Part shown: piece after piece, positions 7,708 through 15,483 of the stretch
Numbering within the stretch: position 1 is the first letter of the stretch
How the letters are laid out: each line of letters opens with the position of its first letter
Origin: Porticoccaceae bacterium
GTDB taxonomy: Bacteria > Pseudomonadota > Gammaproteobacteria > Pseudomonadales > Porticoccaceae
Length of the DNA stretch: 32,096 nt
Assembly (NCBI GenBank): GCA_023255165.1
Contig: JALRJD010000349.1
Span: 1-32,096, forward strand
Direction of reading: 5' to 3'
Translations under genes and position numbers: made by a program
Notes under the pieces: model-generated
The model's database searches: none
Told to the model about the DNA's origin: nothing
What the model saw: only the letters and a program-made list of their open reading frames with translations

Positions 7708-9192
7708 TCAGCAGAGAGATTGATATAACCGGCAGTATTGATCGGCGCTATGTTCCCAGGAAAAATTTTCCCGCATCCCGGCGCGCTGTAGTTGGCGCCA
7801 CAACAGCAGATTGTCGTAGACGAACGCCAGTCGTTGCAGCGCCTCCAGCAATGCACTGCTGCTGAAGTCCCAAAATAACAGTCCGGTAGCGTCGGCAATA
7901 TCTTCGGTATAAGGTGGTATATCAATAATGGTATCGGCCAGACCACCAACGCCGTGGGCTACCGGAACGGTGCCGTAGCGCTGGGCATACATCTGGGTCA
8001 GCCCGCAGGGCTCATAGCGCGAGGGAATTAACAGCGCATCGGCGCCGGCGATAATCATATGAGCGATTCGTTCGTCGTAGCCAATCCGCACCCCCACCCT
8101 GCCGCGATATTTTGCGGCCGCCGCCTGCAACTCTATCTCAACACTTTTCTCGCCACTACCTAGCACCACCATATCGAATCCGGACTCGATAATTCGCGGC
8201 AGCGTTTCAAGAATCAGGTCAATGCCCTTCTGCCCGGTCAGGCGCGACACTACCCCAAGCAGCGGGCGCTCATTGTTATTGCCGTTGCTATTTCCATTGC
8301 CGTAACTGGAAATATGAAACTCGCTCTGCAGCGCCAGTTTATTGAAAATTTTTCGATGCAAACTGCTGGCGCCATAGAGGGTTTCAATAAAACAATCATT
8401 GCCCGGATCCCAGAATTTGGTATCTATGCCGTTCACGATACCGTGAAAACGGTCGCCGATTGTTCGCAACAGACCATCGAGCCCGCAGCCAAATTGCGGC
8501 GTCAGCACTTCACGGGCATAACCCCGGCTCACCGTGTTAACCGCATCGGCAAAGACAATAGCGGCTTTCATAAATGACATCTGACCGTAAAATTCCAGTG
8601 CCCGAAAATCCCACAGCCGCACACCATCGATCACCTCGGGCAGTTTCAAAGCCTTGAAGTCCGCTTCGCTAAACAGTCCCTGGTAGGCGAGATTATGAAT
8701 TGTGAACAGTGACCTGGGGCGCGATTGATAAACCCTCAACAACATTGGCACCAGAGCGGTATGCCAGTCATTGCAGTGCACCAGATCCGGCTGCCAGGCG
8801 AGACCGGCACGGTCGGTGGCAATCAGGGTGACAATGCGACAAAACAGCCCAAAGCGCTGGGCGTTGTCCTCCCAACTGTGATCGGCAAACTCGCCGTAGG
8901 GACCGCCGGGACGATCAAACAGCGCCGGACAGTGCACCAGATAAACTTGCAGTTCAGTATTTTTCAGGCTGGTTTTCAGCAGGCTGACATCATAGCCCTG
9001 AATGCTGGTATTGATTTGTCCCACCGGTTTGAGATGGCTGAGGCCATCCAAGACGGCGCGATAAGCCGGCAACACAATGCGCACTTTGTGGCCCTGATGG
9101 TGCAGCGCGAGAGGCAGGTTATAGGCCACATCGGCGAGACCGCCGGTCTTGATCAGCGGGTAGAGTTCACTGCAGGCAAAGAGGATATTCAT
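7708..9192 (-). CDS. glgA: Glycogen synthase (ADP-glucose type, GT5)
   Basis: The 494-residue protein transfers glucose from ADP-glucose to the growing alpha-1,4-glucan. It starts MNILFACSELYPLIKTGGLADV, with the KTGGL substrate-binding motif at 15-19. Later it has VHCNDWHTAL, GVVSRLTGQKGIDL and PSRYEPCGLTQMYAQRYG, the retaining GT-B nucleotide-sugar site. E. coli GlgA has 477 residues; the small excess includes an Asn/Gly/Ser-rich insertion (GNGNSNGNNNE) before GVVSRL. The ATG at 9192 is chosen because it fits the family N-terminus and has GGGGGAG upstream. A longer frame begins in repeat DNA belonging to glgB. The gene starts 4 bp after the glgB stop, so the two are coupled. Confidence 0.96.
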   Translation of the reverse strand: MNILFACSELYPLIKTGGLADVAYNLPLALHHQGHKVRIVLPAYRAVLDGLSHLKPVGQINTSIQGYDVSLLKTSLKNTELQVYLVHCPALFDRPGGPYGEFADHSWEDNAQRFGLFCRIVTLIATDRAGLAWQPDLVHCNDWHTALVPMLLRVYQSRPRSLFTIHNLAYQGLFSEADFKALKLPEVIDGVRLWDFRALEFYGQMSFMKAAIVFADAVNTVSRGYAREVLTPQFGCGLDGLLRTIGDRFHGIVNGIDTKFWDPGNDCFIETLYGASSLHRKIFNKLALQSEFHISSYGNGNSNGNNNERPLLGVVSRLTGQKGIDLILETLPRIIESGFDMVVLGSGEKSVEIELQAAAAKYRGRVGVRIGYDERIAHMIIAGADALLIPSRYEPCGLTQMYAQRYGTVPVAHGVGGLADTIIDIPPYTEDIADATGLLFWDFSSSALLEALQRLAFVYDNLLLWRQLQRAGMRENFSWEHSADQYCRLYQSLC

Positions 9193-9196
9193 CGCG

Positions 9197-11587
9197 CTAG
9201 CCGCTCCCCCTGTCGGCACTTTGGTCGGCACTTTGGTCGGCACTTTGGTCATGACTTTGGTCAGCAACCTTTTTTAACACAATGCCCGCCAGCGGCGGCA
9301 CCACCAGGGCCAGTGAATGTGGCCGCCCCATCCAGGGAATTTTATCGCTGCGCACCAGACCCGCATTGCCAACATTGCTGCCGGCATAAAATTGGGAGTC
9401 GGAGTTGATCAATTCACGATAGCAACCCGGTTCGGGAACACCGATACGATATTGATAGCGCGGCTGCGGGGTAAAGTTAAGCACCACCACCAGGGTTTCG
9501 CGGTCCGATTTGCGCAGATAACTAAGCACTGATTGCTCGCTGTCATGGCACTCAATCCACTCAAAGCCACAGCCATCAAAATCGTGGTAATAAAGCGCGG
9601 CGTGACGGCGATAGAGATAGTTGAGATCGGTGACCAGTTGACTGACACCGCGGTGGCGCTCCGCCGAGAGCAACTGCCAGTCCAGCGGATGCTGTGAATT
9701 CCACTCCCGGCGCTGGGCAAATTCCGCGCCCATAAACAGCAGTTTTTTACCCGGCCAGGTATACAGATATAAATAGAGCAGGCGCAGATTGGCAAACTGC
9801 TGCCAGTCATCTCCTGACATTTTTTCCAGCAGCGACTTTTTTCCGTGCACCACCTCATCATGGGAAAGCGGCAGCACAAAGTTTTCATGGTGGGCATAGA
9901 GGGCACTAAAGGTCAGCAACTGGTGGTGGTAGCGGCGATAGATCGGGTCTTTACCCATGTAGAGCAGACTGTCGTGCATCCAGCCCATATTCCATTTCAT
10001 CGAAAAGCCCAGCCCGCCGACCCAGCTTGGACGGCTTACCTGTGGCCAGGCCGTCGACTCCTCGGCAATCATCATCACGCCGCGAAACTGCTGGTGCACC
10101 ACGTCGTTGAGTTCGCGCAAAAAGGCGATCGCCTGGAGGTTTTCATTGCCGCCGTACTGATTGGGCAGCCACTCGCCAGGCTCGCGGGAATAGTCGAGAT
10201 AGATCATTGAGGCCACGGCATCGACGCGCAGGCCGTCGACATGGAATTCCCGAAACCAGTAGAGCGCATTGGCAAAGAGAAAATTTTTCACCTCATTGCG
10301 CCCAAAGTTAAAGGTCAGGGTTCCCCAGTCCGGGTGTTCCGCCAACCTCGGGTCGAGATGTTCATACAGCGCCGAGCCATCAAATTGCGCCAGACCGTGA
10401 TCATCTTTGGGAAAGTGGCCGGCCACCCAATCGACAATCACGCCGATATTGTAGCGATGGGCGCAGTCGATAAAGTAGCGCAGATCATCGGCACTGCCGA
10501 AGCGACTGCTCGGCGCATAGTAACCAGTGCACTGATAACCCCAGGATTCATCCAGCGGGTGCTCGGCAATTGGCATTAATTCGATATGGGTAAAGCCGAG
10601 CTCTTTAACGTAGGGTATCAGCTGATGCGCCAGCGTCTTCCAGTTTATAAATTCGCCATCGGCGCCGCGCTGCCAGGAACCGGCGTGCAACTCATAGATT
10701 GAGAGTGGCGCATGCTGCCAGTTCCAGCGCTGACGATATTCCTGCCACAGCTGATCAGACCAGTTAAAGTTGCTCTCGCCGTCGACAATCGAGGCAGTGT
10801 TGGGCCGCAGTTCCGCACGCTGGGCATAGGGGTCGGCCTTGAGCGCAATCTCGCCGCTGCCGCTGTGGCGAATTTCGTACTTGTAGCGTACATCAACACC
10901 GAGACCGGGAATAAACAGCTCCCAGACGCCACTGCTGCCGCGGCAACGCATGGAGTGAACTCGGCCATCCCAGTTATTGTGATCGCCGACCACGCTGACC
11001 CGCTCGGCATTGGGCGCCCAGACCGCAAAAAGAACACCGTTGATATGATCAACCCGGCGCAGGTGGGCGCCCAGTTTTTGATAGATATGTTGATGCGAAC
11101 CCTCGGAGAACAGATGCAGATCCAGATCGCTCAGCTGCGGCGCAAAACTGTAGGGGTCGCAGGTGTACTGGCTGTCGCCTTTAGCGTCCTGCCAGCGAAT
11201 CAGATAGTGCTGCGGAATAATCTCTGTGCCGATCCACTCGAAAAGGTCGCTGTCGCCAACGCGCCGCATCGGCAGCGATGGCCCCTCTATGGAAGCACTG
11301 CGAGCGCCGGGCAGCAGGGCGCGGACCCGCCAATGGCTATCTGCAATCCAGTGGCGGCCAAGAATAGTAAAGGGGTCGTGGTGACGCATTGCCAACAGCC
11401 GCTGCATTGCTTCGGTCGCGGTCCCTGCAGCGGCTAAAATCCCTGCAGCGGCTAAAGGGGGCGCTTGGTCGTTAGAGGATGAACCGGTCAGCTCGCTACC
11501 GATTTCGCTACCGACTGCCCTATCGATTTCGCTATCAATTTTTCTATCGGATTCTCTATCCAACGCTCTATCTGACTCGCTATGCAA
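9197..11587 (-). CDS. glgB: 1,4-alpha-glucan branching enzyme (GH13)
   Basis: It forms alpha-1,6 branches in glycogen. The order is an unusual acidic and Ser-rich N-terminal tail, HHDPFTILGRHW, a CBM48 domain (VYFAVWAP-like LFAVWAPNAERVSVVGDHNNWDG), and the GH13 barrel. The barrel carries GVIVDWVAGHFP, nucleophile Asp in VDGLRVDAV, acid Glu in MIAEEST and LSHDEVVHGK. The C-terminal domain ends in a DQSA repeat tail. About 796 residues from the TTG at 11587, compared with 728 in E. coli. No ATG exists upstream of Met60, so the start may be the TTG (AGGT upstream) or Met60. The frame is open back to the TAG of the CBS gene. Both tails derive from short tandem DNA repeats. Confidence 0.95.
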   Translation of the reverse strand: MHSESDRALDRESDRKIDSEIDRAVGSEIGSELTGSSSNDQAPPLAAAGILAAAGTATEAMQRLLAMRHHDPFTILGRHWIADSHWRVRALLPGARSASIEGPSLPMRRVGDSDLFEWIGTEIIPQHYLIRWQDAKGDSQYTCDPYSFAPQLSDLDLHLFSEGSHQHIYQKLGAHLRRVDHINGVLFAVWAPNAERVSVVGDHNNWDGRVHSMRCRGSSGVWELFIPGLGVDVRYKYEIRHSGSGEIALKADPYAQRAELRPNTASIVDGESNFNWSDQLWQEYRQRWNWQHAPLSIYELHAGSWQRGADGEFINWKTLAHQLIPYVKELGFTHIELMPIAEHPLDESWGYQCTGYYAPSSRFGSADDLRYFIDCAHRYNIGVIVDWVAGHFPKDDHGLAQFDGSALYEHLDPRLAEHPDWGTLTFNFGRNEVKNFLFANALYWFREFHVDGLRVDAVASMIYLDYSREPGEWLPNQYGGNENLQAIAFLRELNDVVHQQFRGVMMIAEESTAWPQVSRPSWVGGLGFSMKWNMGWMHDSLLYMGKDPIYRRYHHQLLTFSALYAHHENFVLPLSHDEVVHGKKSLLEKMSGDDWQQFANLRLLYLYLYTWPGKKLLFMGAEFAQRREWNSQHPLDWQLLSAERHRGVSQLVTDLNYLYRRHAALYYHDFDGCGFEWIECHDSEQSVLSYLRKSDRETLVVVLNFTPQPRYQYRIGVPEPGCYRELINSDSQFYAGSNVGNAGLVRSDKIPWMGRPHSLALVVPPLAGIVLKKVADQSHDQSADQSADQSADRGSG
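9215..9262. repeat. Four tandem 12-bp units at the glgB 3' end
   Basis: GGCACTTTGGTC occurs at 9215-9226, 9227-9238 and 9239-9250, followed by a variant ATGACTTTGGTC at 9251-9262. On the minus strand it encodes DQSA/DQSH repeats at the GlgB C-terminus, just upstream of the glgA ribosome binding site. Confidence 0.92.
11422..11457. repeat. Two tandem 18-bp units near the glgB 5' end
   Basis: Two 18-bp copies starting TCCCTGCAGCGGCTAAA (11422-11439, 11440-11457) differ at one base. They encode the duplicated LAAAGI/LAAAGT in the GlgB N-terminal extension. The adjoining 11490-11585 is a more degenerate roughly 12-bp repeat encoding SESDR/SEIDR-like units. Confidence 0.85.
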
Positions 11588-11671
11588 CGCTATACCTGGC
11601 CGTTTATTTCGACTACCAAGTCTTTCCAGACTGTTCAGACCTGAGTCCGATATGTGTTTGATAGTGGAATC

Positions 11672-12139
11672 CTAGACCATTAATGGCATTGGTGCATGGT
11701 GACCGGTAACCGCTTTTAACATGCTCTCTGTGCGTTGAAATGGCAGCTCGGAATGTTCGGCGGAATTGGCCCTGGCGATAATATCCCCGGAACTGATTAT
11801 ACCGGCCAGGGTGCCGTGGCTGTTGACCACCGGCAGTCGGCGCACACCGTGCTCACGCATAAGATCCAGCGCCGTTTGCACATCATCTTCAACATGACAT
11901 TTGTACAACAGCTGGTTGCTGCTGATATCTTTTGGGGTTAGCTCCCACAGCGCCTTTTGTTGCAGCGCCGCGCCCATGGCAATATCGCGATCGGTGATCA
12001 TGGCGATGGGGCGGTGCGCTTCATCCACCACCGGCACCACGCCACAATCGTTATTCCACATGGTCATCGCCACTGAGTTCAGCGGCGTGCTCTGGGTGCA
12101 GGTCGAAACCTGATTGTTCATCACTTCTTTTACGTTCAT
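11672..12139 (-). CDS. Two-CBS-domain protein
   Basis: The 155-residue protein consists of two CBS domains (about 1-62 and 70-135). They are marked by VMNNQVSTCTQSTPLNSVA, GVVPVVDEAHRPIAMITDRDIA, then MREHGVRRLPVVNSHGTLAGIISSGDI. Such stand-alone pairs bind adenine nucleotides and act as energy or redox sensors; the target is not visible. The ATG has AGGAGT upstream. The gene lies upstream of glgB on the same strand with 84 bp between them, so CBS-glgB-glgA may form one transcript. A perfect FNR/Anr box at 12215-12228 lies between this gene and glgC. In this direction the best -10 match at class II spacing is weak, so its control by that box is less certain than for glgC. Confidence 0.92.
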   Translation of the reverse strand: MNVKEVMNNQVSTCTQSTPLNSVAMTMWNNDCGVVPVVDEAHRPIAMITDRDIAMGAALQQKALWELTPKDISSNQLLYKCHVEDDVQTALDLMREHGVRRLPVVNSHGTLAGIISSGDIIARANSAEHSELPFQRTESMLKAVTGHHAPMPLMV

Positions 12140-12214
12140 ATCGATTGACTCCTGTTCATGCGCCCGCGGCTGCGAACACTCGATCCATCGTCTGCAAAAT
12201 TAGACAGGGGAGTA

Positions 12215-12256
12215 TTGATCCGAATCAACATATCAAAGCCCAGTCAATGGTGAAAT
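12215..12256 (+). promoter_or_regulatory. Perfect FNR/Anr box and -10 upstream of glgC
   Basis: TTGAT-CCGA-ATCAA at 12215-12228 is identical to the FNR consensus. A -10-like TGAAAT (4 of 6) lies at 12251-12256, exactly where a class II FNR promoter with start at 12263 and box centre at -41.5 would have it. glgC begins 41 bp downstream with AAAGGA as ribosome binding site. The site could also serve the divergent CBS gene. Confidence 0.72.
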
Positions 12257-12303
12257 TTTTGCGGCTCTCGGGATAACTTTTCAGGCCAATCAAAGGACCA
12301 CAA

Positions 12304-13614
12304 ATGAACCAGATTATCGTCAACAAAAACTGGACCCCGGGAGCCATCACTGAAACCGGCAACAGCCGTTTTGTCAGTCGCCTGACCAAAAATACGCTCG
12401 GTCTGATCCTCGCCGGCGGCTGTGGTTCGCGACTCAATCAGCTAACCCGCTGGCGCGCCAAACCGGCGGTTCCCTTTGGCGGCCAATTCAGAATCATTGA
12501 TTTCGCCCTCTCCAACTGCGTCAACTCCGGCATTCGGCGTATCGGTGTGCTCACGCAATACAAGGCGCACTCACTGATTCGCCATATCCAGCGCGGCTGG
12601 GGATTTCTGCACGGCGAGTTCGATGAATTTGTCGAGTTGCTGCCCGCCCAGCAACGCCTGGAGAGCTGCTGGTATCTGGGCACTGCCGATGCGGTTTATC
12701 AAAACCTGGATATTATTCGCAATCACAACCCGCGCTATGTACTGATTCTGGCCGGCGACCATATCTATAAAATGGATTACGGCCCGATGCTCGCCTACCA
12801 CGTTGAAAAAGGCGCCGAACTGACCATTGGCTGTATCGAGATGCCGGTGGAGCAAGCCAGCGACTTTGGCGTGATGCGTGTTGACCTGCAACATCGGGTG
12901 ACCGACTTTAGCGAAAAGCCCGAGCAGCCCGCGACCCTTCCAGACCGACCGGATCGGGCGCTGATCTCGATGGGCATCTATATTTTCGACAGTCAGTTTC
13001 TCACCGAACAACTGATTAACGACGCCGACAATATTGATTCACAGCACGACTTTGGCCGCGACCTGATTCCGGCACTGATCGGCAACCATCGGGTCTATGC
13101 CTACCGCTTTCAGGATGTCGACCAACAGCGCCCGGCTTACTGGCGCGATGTGGGAACAGTGGACGCCTACTGGCGCTCCAATCTCGAACTGATCGGCGTA
13201 ACCCCGGAGCTCAATCTCTATGATCGCGAATGGCCAATCTGGACCTATCGCGAACAGACACCACCGGCAAAATTTGTCTTCGACGAACCCCATCGCCGTG
13301 GCATGGCTATCGACTCGATGATCTCCGGTGGCTGTATTATCTCCGGCGCCATTATTCGTCACTCACTGTTGTTCAATAATGTCAGCGTCGATGAAGGCAG
13401 CCGCGTTGAAAATTCGGTGATACTGCCGGAAGTGCGTATCGGCAAACAGTGCCAGATCAAAAATGCCATTATCGACAAGGGCGCGGTGCTGCCCGACAAC
13501 ACAGTGATTGGCGATAATCCGCAGCGGGATGCCGAGCGTTTTTATGTCAGCCCAGGGGGCGTGGTGCTGGTTACGCCGGATATGCTCGGCCAGGTGCTTC
13601 ACCATGCCCGCTGA
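12304..13614 (+). CDS. glgC: Glucose-1-phosphate adenylyltransferase (ADP-glucose pyrophosphorylase)
   Basis: The 436-residue enzyme makes ADP-glucose from glucose-1-phosphate and ATP, the committed step of bacterial glycogen synthesis. It shows the nucleotide-binding LILAGGCGSRLNQLT, KPAVPFGGQFRIIDFALSNC, WYLGTADAVYQNL, LAGDHIYKMDY and the sugar-phosphate site SDFGVM. A C-terminal left-handed beta-helix follows (ENSVILPEVRIGKQCQIKNAIIDKG). The length matches E. coli GlgC (431), and the N-terminal region expected to carry allosteric effector residues is present. It is the first gene of the plus-strand operon, driven by a perfect FNR/Anr box. Its 3' end overlaps the GH57 gene by 11 bp. Confidence 0.97.
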   Translation: MNQIIVNKNWTPGAITETGNSRFVSRLTKNTLGLILAGGCGSRLNQLTRWRAKPAVPFGGQFRIIDFALSNCVNSGIRRIGVLTQYKAHSLIRHIQRGWGFLHGEFDEFVELLPAQQRLESCWYLGTADAVYQNLDIIRNHNPRYVLILAGDHIYKMDYGPMLAYHVEKGAELTIGCIEMPVEQASDFGVMRVDLQHRVTDFSEKPEQPATLPDRPDRALISMGIYIFDSQFLTEQLINDADNIDSQHDFGRDLIPALIGNHRVYAYRFQDVDQQRPAYWRDVGTVDAYWRSNLELIGVTPELNLYDREWPIWTYREQTPPAKFVFDEPHRRGMAIDSMISGGCIISGAIIRHSLLFNNVSVDEGSRVENSVILPEVRIGKQCQIKNAIIDKGAVLPDNTVIGDNPQRDAERFYVSPGGVVLVTPDMLGQVLHHAR

Positions 13615-15430
13615 TACTGCCGACAGCAAGTCAATCGAGAATACATCCACCGAGAGTACATCGACCGAGAATACATCGCCCGAGAGCACGTCATCTGAGC
13701 GCAGGCCACTTGATATTGTGTTCTGCTGGCATATGCACCAGCCGGAATACCGCGACCCGATCAGCAAAATCTGCGAGCGCCCGTGGAGCTATCTGCGCGC
13801 AATCAAAGACTACACCGATATGGCCGCCCATCTTGAGCAGGTGCCAAATGCCCACGCAGTGATCAACTTCAGCCCCCTGCTGCTGCGACAAATTGACTAT
13901 TACAGCGAACAGCTCAACCATTATTTCACTCACCAGCAGCCACCTTCGGATCCGCTGCTGGCAGCACTGATTGAACCGACCATCAAGAGCGATCAGAACT
14001 ACCGCTATCAGCTGGTCAAACAATGTGTCGATTTCTATAACACCAATATTGGCCAGCACTTTGAGCCCTGCGTTGCACTGCACAATATCGGCCGCCACAT
14101 CCTCGATAACGCCAGCCATATGACCTATATCTGCGATGGTTTTTTCACCGATCTGCTGGTCTGGTTTCATCTCACCTGGCTCGGCGAAACCGTGCGCAGA
14201 GATGACCCACGGGCGCAGAAACTGATTGCTCGCGAGCGCCATTATTCAATGTATGAACGCATCCAACTGGTAAGAATAATCAGCGAACAGATCAGCCAGA
14301 TAATTCCCCGCTACCGCGCCCTGGCCGAGCGCCAGGTGATCGAACTGGCAATGACCCCTTACGCTCACCCGATCGCCCCGTTGCTGCTGGATTTAAACAG
14401 CGCCAGACAGGCGACGCCCCATATAGTGATGCCCAATGCAACAGAATACCCCGGCGGCGAGGAACGCCTGCGCTGGCATATCGATCGCGGCAGAGAACTG
14501 TTTATCAAACACTTTGGCTCGGCGCCAGTGGGCTGCTGGCCCGCCGAGGGGGCAATTGACGACGCCACATTAAAGGTTCTCAACCACAGCCAGTTTGCCT
14601 GGACTGCCAGTGGCGCCGGGGTGCTGAACAACAGTCTGAAAAACGCGCACTCAGACGATACCATGCAGCAACAGAATCCGGATACCGCGCCCTATCAGAG
14701 TTACTCGGTTGGCGATTGCGCCATTCGCTGTTTCTTTCGCGACGACCATCTCTCAGACCTGATCGGTTTCACCTACTCCTCATGGCATGGTGATGACGCA
14801 GTCGCTAACCTGATCAGTCATCTGGAGGAGATTGGTCGGCGCTGCAGAGAAGGGCCTGAACAGCTGCCGGATGCACTGGTGGCAATAATTATGGATGGCG
14901 AAAATGCCTGGGAACATTACTACAAAAATGGCTTTTTCTTTTTGCGCGAACTCTACCGACGGCTGGCTGAACACCCTGACCTCAATCTCACCACCTTTGC
15001 AAAATGCCTTGACCGCCGATGCCAACATCTCGACCACCTCACCGCTGGCAGCTGGGTTTACGGCAATCTCACCACCTGGATTGGCGACGCCGACAAAAAC
15101 CGCGCCTGGGATATGTTGATCGATGCCAAACACAGTTTTGATCAGGTGATGCAGGGCCAGTCACTGGGTAAGGAGGAAAAACGGGCGGCCGAATATCAAC
15201 TGGGAATCTGCGAAGGGTCGGACTGGTTTTGGTGGCCGGGACCGGATAACTCAGCGGAGACAATTGCCGCCTTTGACCAGCTTTTTCGTATGCACCTGCA
15301 AGCTCTCTACACAATGCTGGATATTCCCGCGCCGGATTATCTGCACCACCCTTTTACCCGGGCACTTGCCAGCGACCGATCCAAAGATGCCGAGAATCGC
15401 TACAGCGGTGTTATGCGCAAGGCCAATTAG
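13604..15430 (+). CDS. GH57 alpha-glucan-active glycoside hydrolase
   Basis: The 608-residue protein starts at an ATG that overlaps the glgC stop. After a 30-residue Ser/Thr/Asn/Glu repeat tail it enters a GH57 (beta/alpha)7 domain with FCWHMHQPEYRDP (motif 1). The WPAEGA motif carries the predicted nucleophile E315, and CFFRDDHLSDLIGFTY holds the predicted acid Asp, followed by MDGENAWEHY. GH57 enzymes are retaining alpha-glucan hydrolases, 4-alpha-glucanotransferases or branching enzymes; relatives of this layout are usually called alpha-amylase or amylopullulanase-like. Its place between glgC and malQ points to trimming or rearranging glycogen or maltodextrins in the cytosol. No signal peptide is present. 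The exact activity is not decidable from sequence alone. Confidence 0.9.
   Translation: MPADTADSKSIENTSTESTSTENTSPESTSSERRPLDIVFCWHMHQPEYRDPISKICERPWSYLRAIKDYTDMAAHLEQVPNAHAVINFSPLLLRQIDYYSEQLNHYFTHQQPPSDPLLAALIEPTIKSDQNYRYQLVKQCVDFYNTNIGQHFEPCVALHNIGRHILDNASHMTYICDGFFTDLLVWFHLTWLGETVRRDDPRAQKLIARERHYSMYERIQLVRIISEQISQIIPRYRALAERQVIELAMTPYAHPIAPLLLDLNSARQATPHIVMPNATEYPGGEERLRWHIDRGRELFIKHFGSAPVGCWPAEGAIDDATLKVLNHSQFAWTASGAGVLNNSLKNAHSDDTMQQQNPDTAPYQSYSVGDCAIRCFFRDDHLSDLIGFTYSSWHGDDAVANLISHLEEIGRRCREGPEQLPDALVAIIMDGENAWEHYYKNGFFFLRELYRRLAEHPDLNLTTFAKCLDRRCQHLDHLTAGSWVYGNLTTWIGDADKNRAWDMLIDAKHSFDQVMQGQSLGKEEKRAAEYQLGICEGSDWFWWPGPDNSAETIAAFDQLFRMHLQALYTMLDIPAPDYLHHPFTRALASDRSKDAENRYSGVMRKAN
13634..13693. 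repeat. Four tandem 15-bp units in the GH57 5' end
   Basis: Units related to ACCGAGAATACATCG lie at 13634-13648, 13649-13663, 13664-13678 and 13679-13693 with a few substitutions. They encode ENTST/ESTST-type pentapeptides (residues about 11-30), giving an unstructured polar N-terminal tail ahead of the catalytic domain. Confidence 0.85.
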
Positions 15431-15483
15431 ACTCGCCAATAACGCGAATGGTTAATCAGGTTAAAGCACAGGAACCAAACCCT

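Noticed and set aside
9193..9267. Longer GlgA N-terminus starting at 9267
   Set aside because: The added 25 residues are translated from the 12-bp repeats that encode the GlgB tail; the ATG at 9192 gives the family N-terminus and has GGGGGAG upstream.
8725..9408. Plus-strand open frame opposite glgA and glgB
   Set aside because: It is antisense to well-conserved catalytic genes, shows no recognisable domain and has the composition expected of a shadow frame.
10712..11437. 241-codon plus-strand open frame opposite glgB
   Set aside because: It covers the CBM48 part of glgB in antisense and has no motif or ribosome binding site.
13634..13693. Direct repeats considered as a CRISPR array
   Set aside because: The units are adjacent without spacers, 15 bp long and in frame with the GH57 gene; no cas genes are present.
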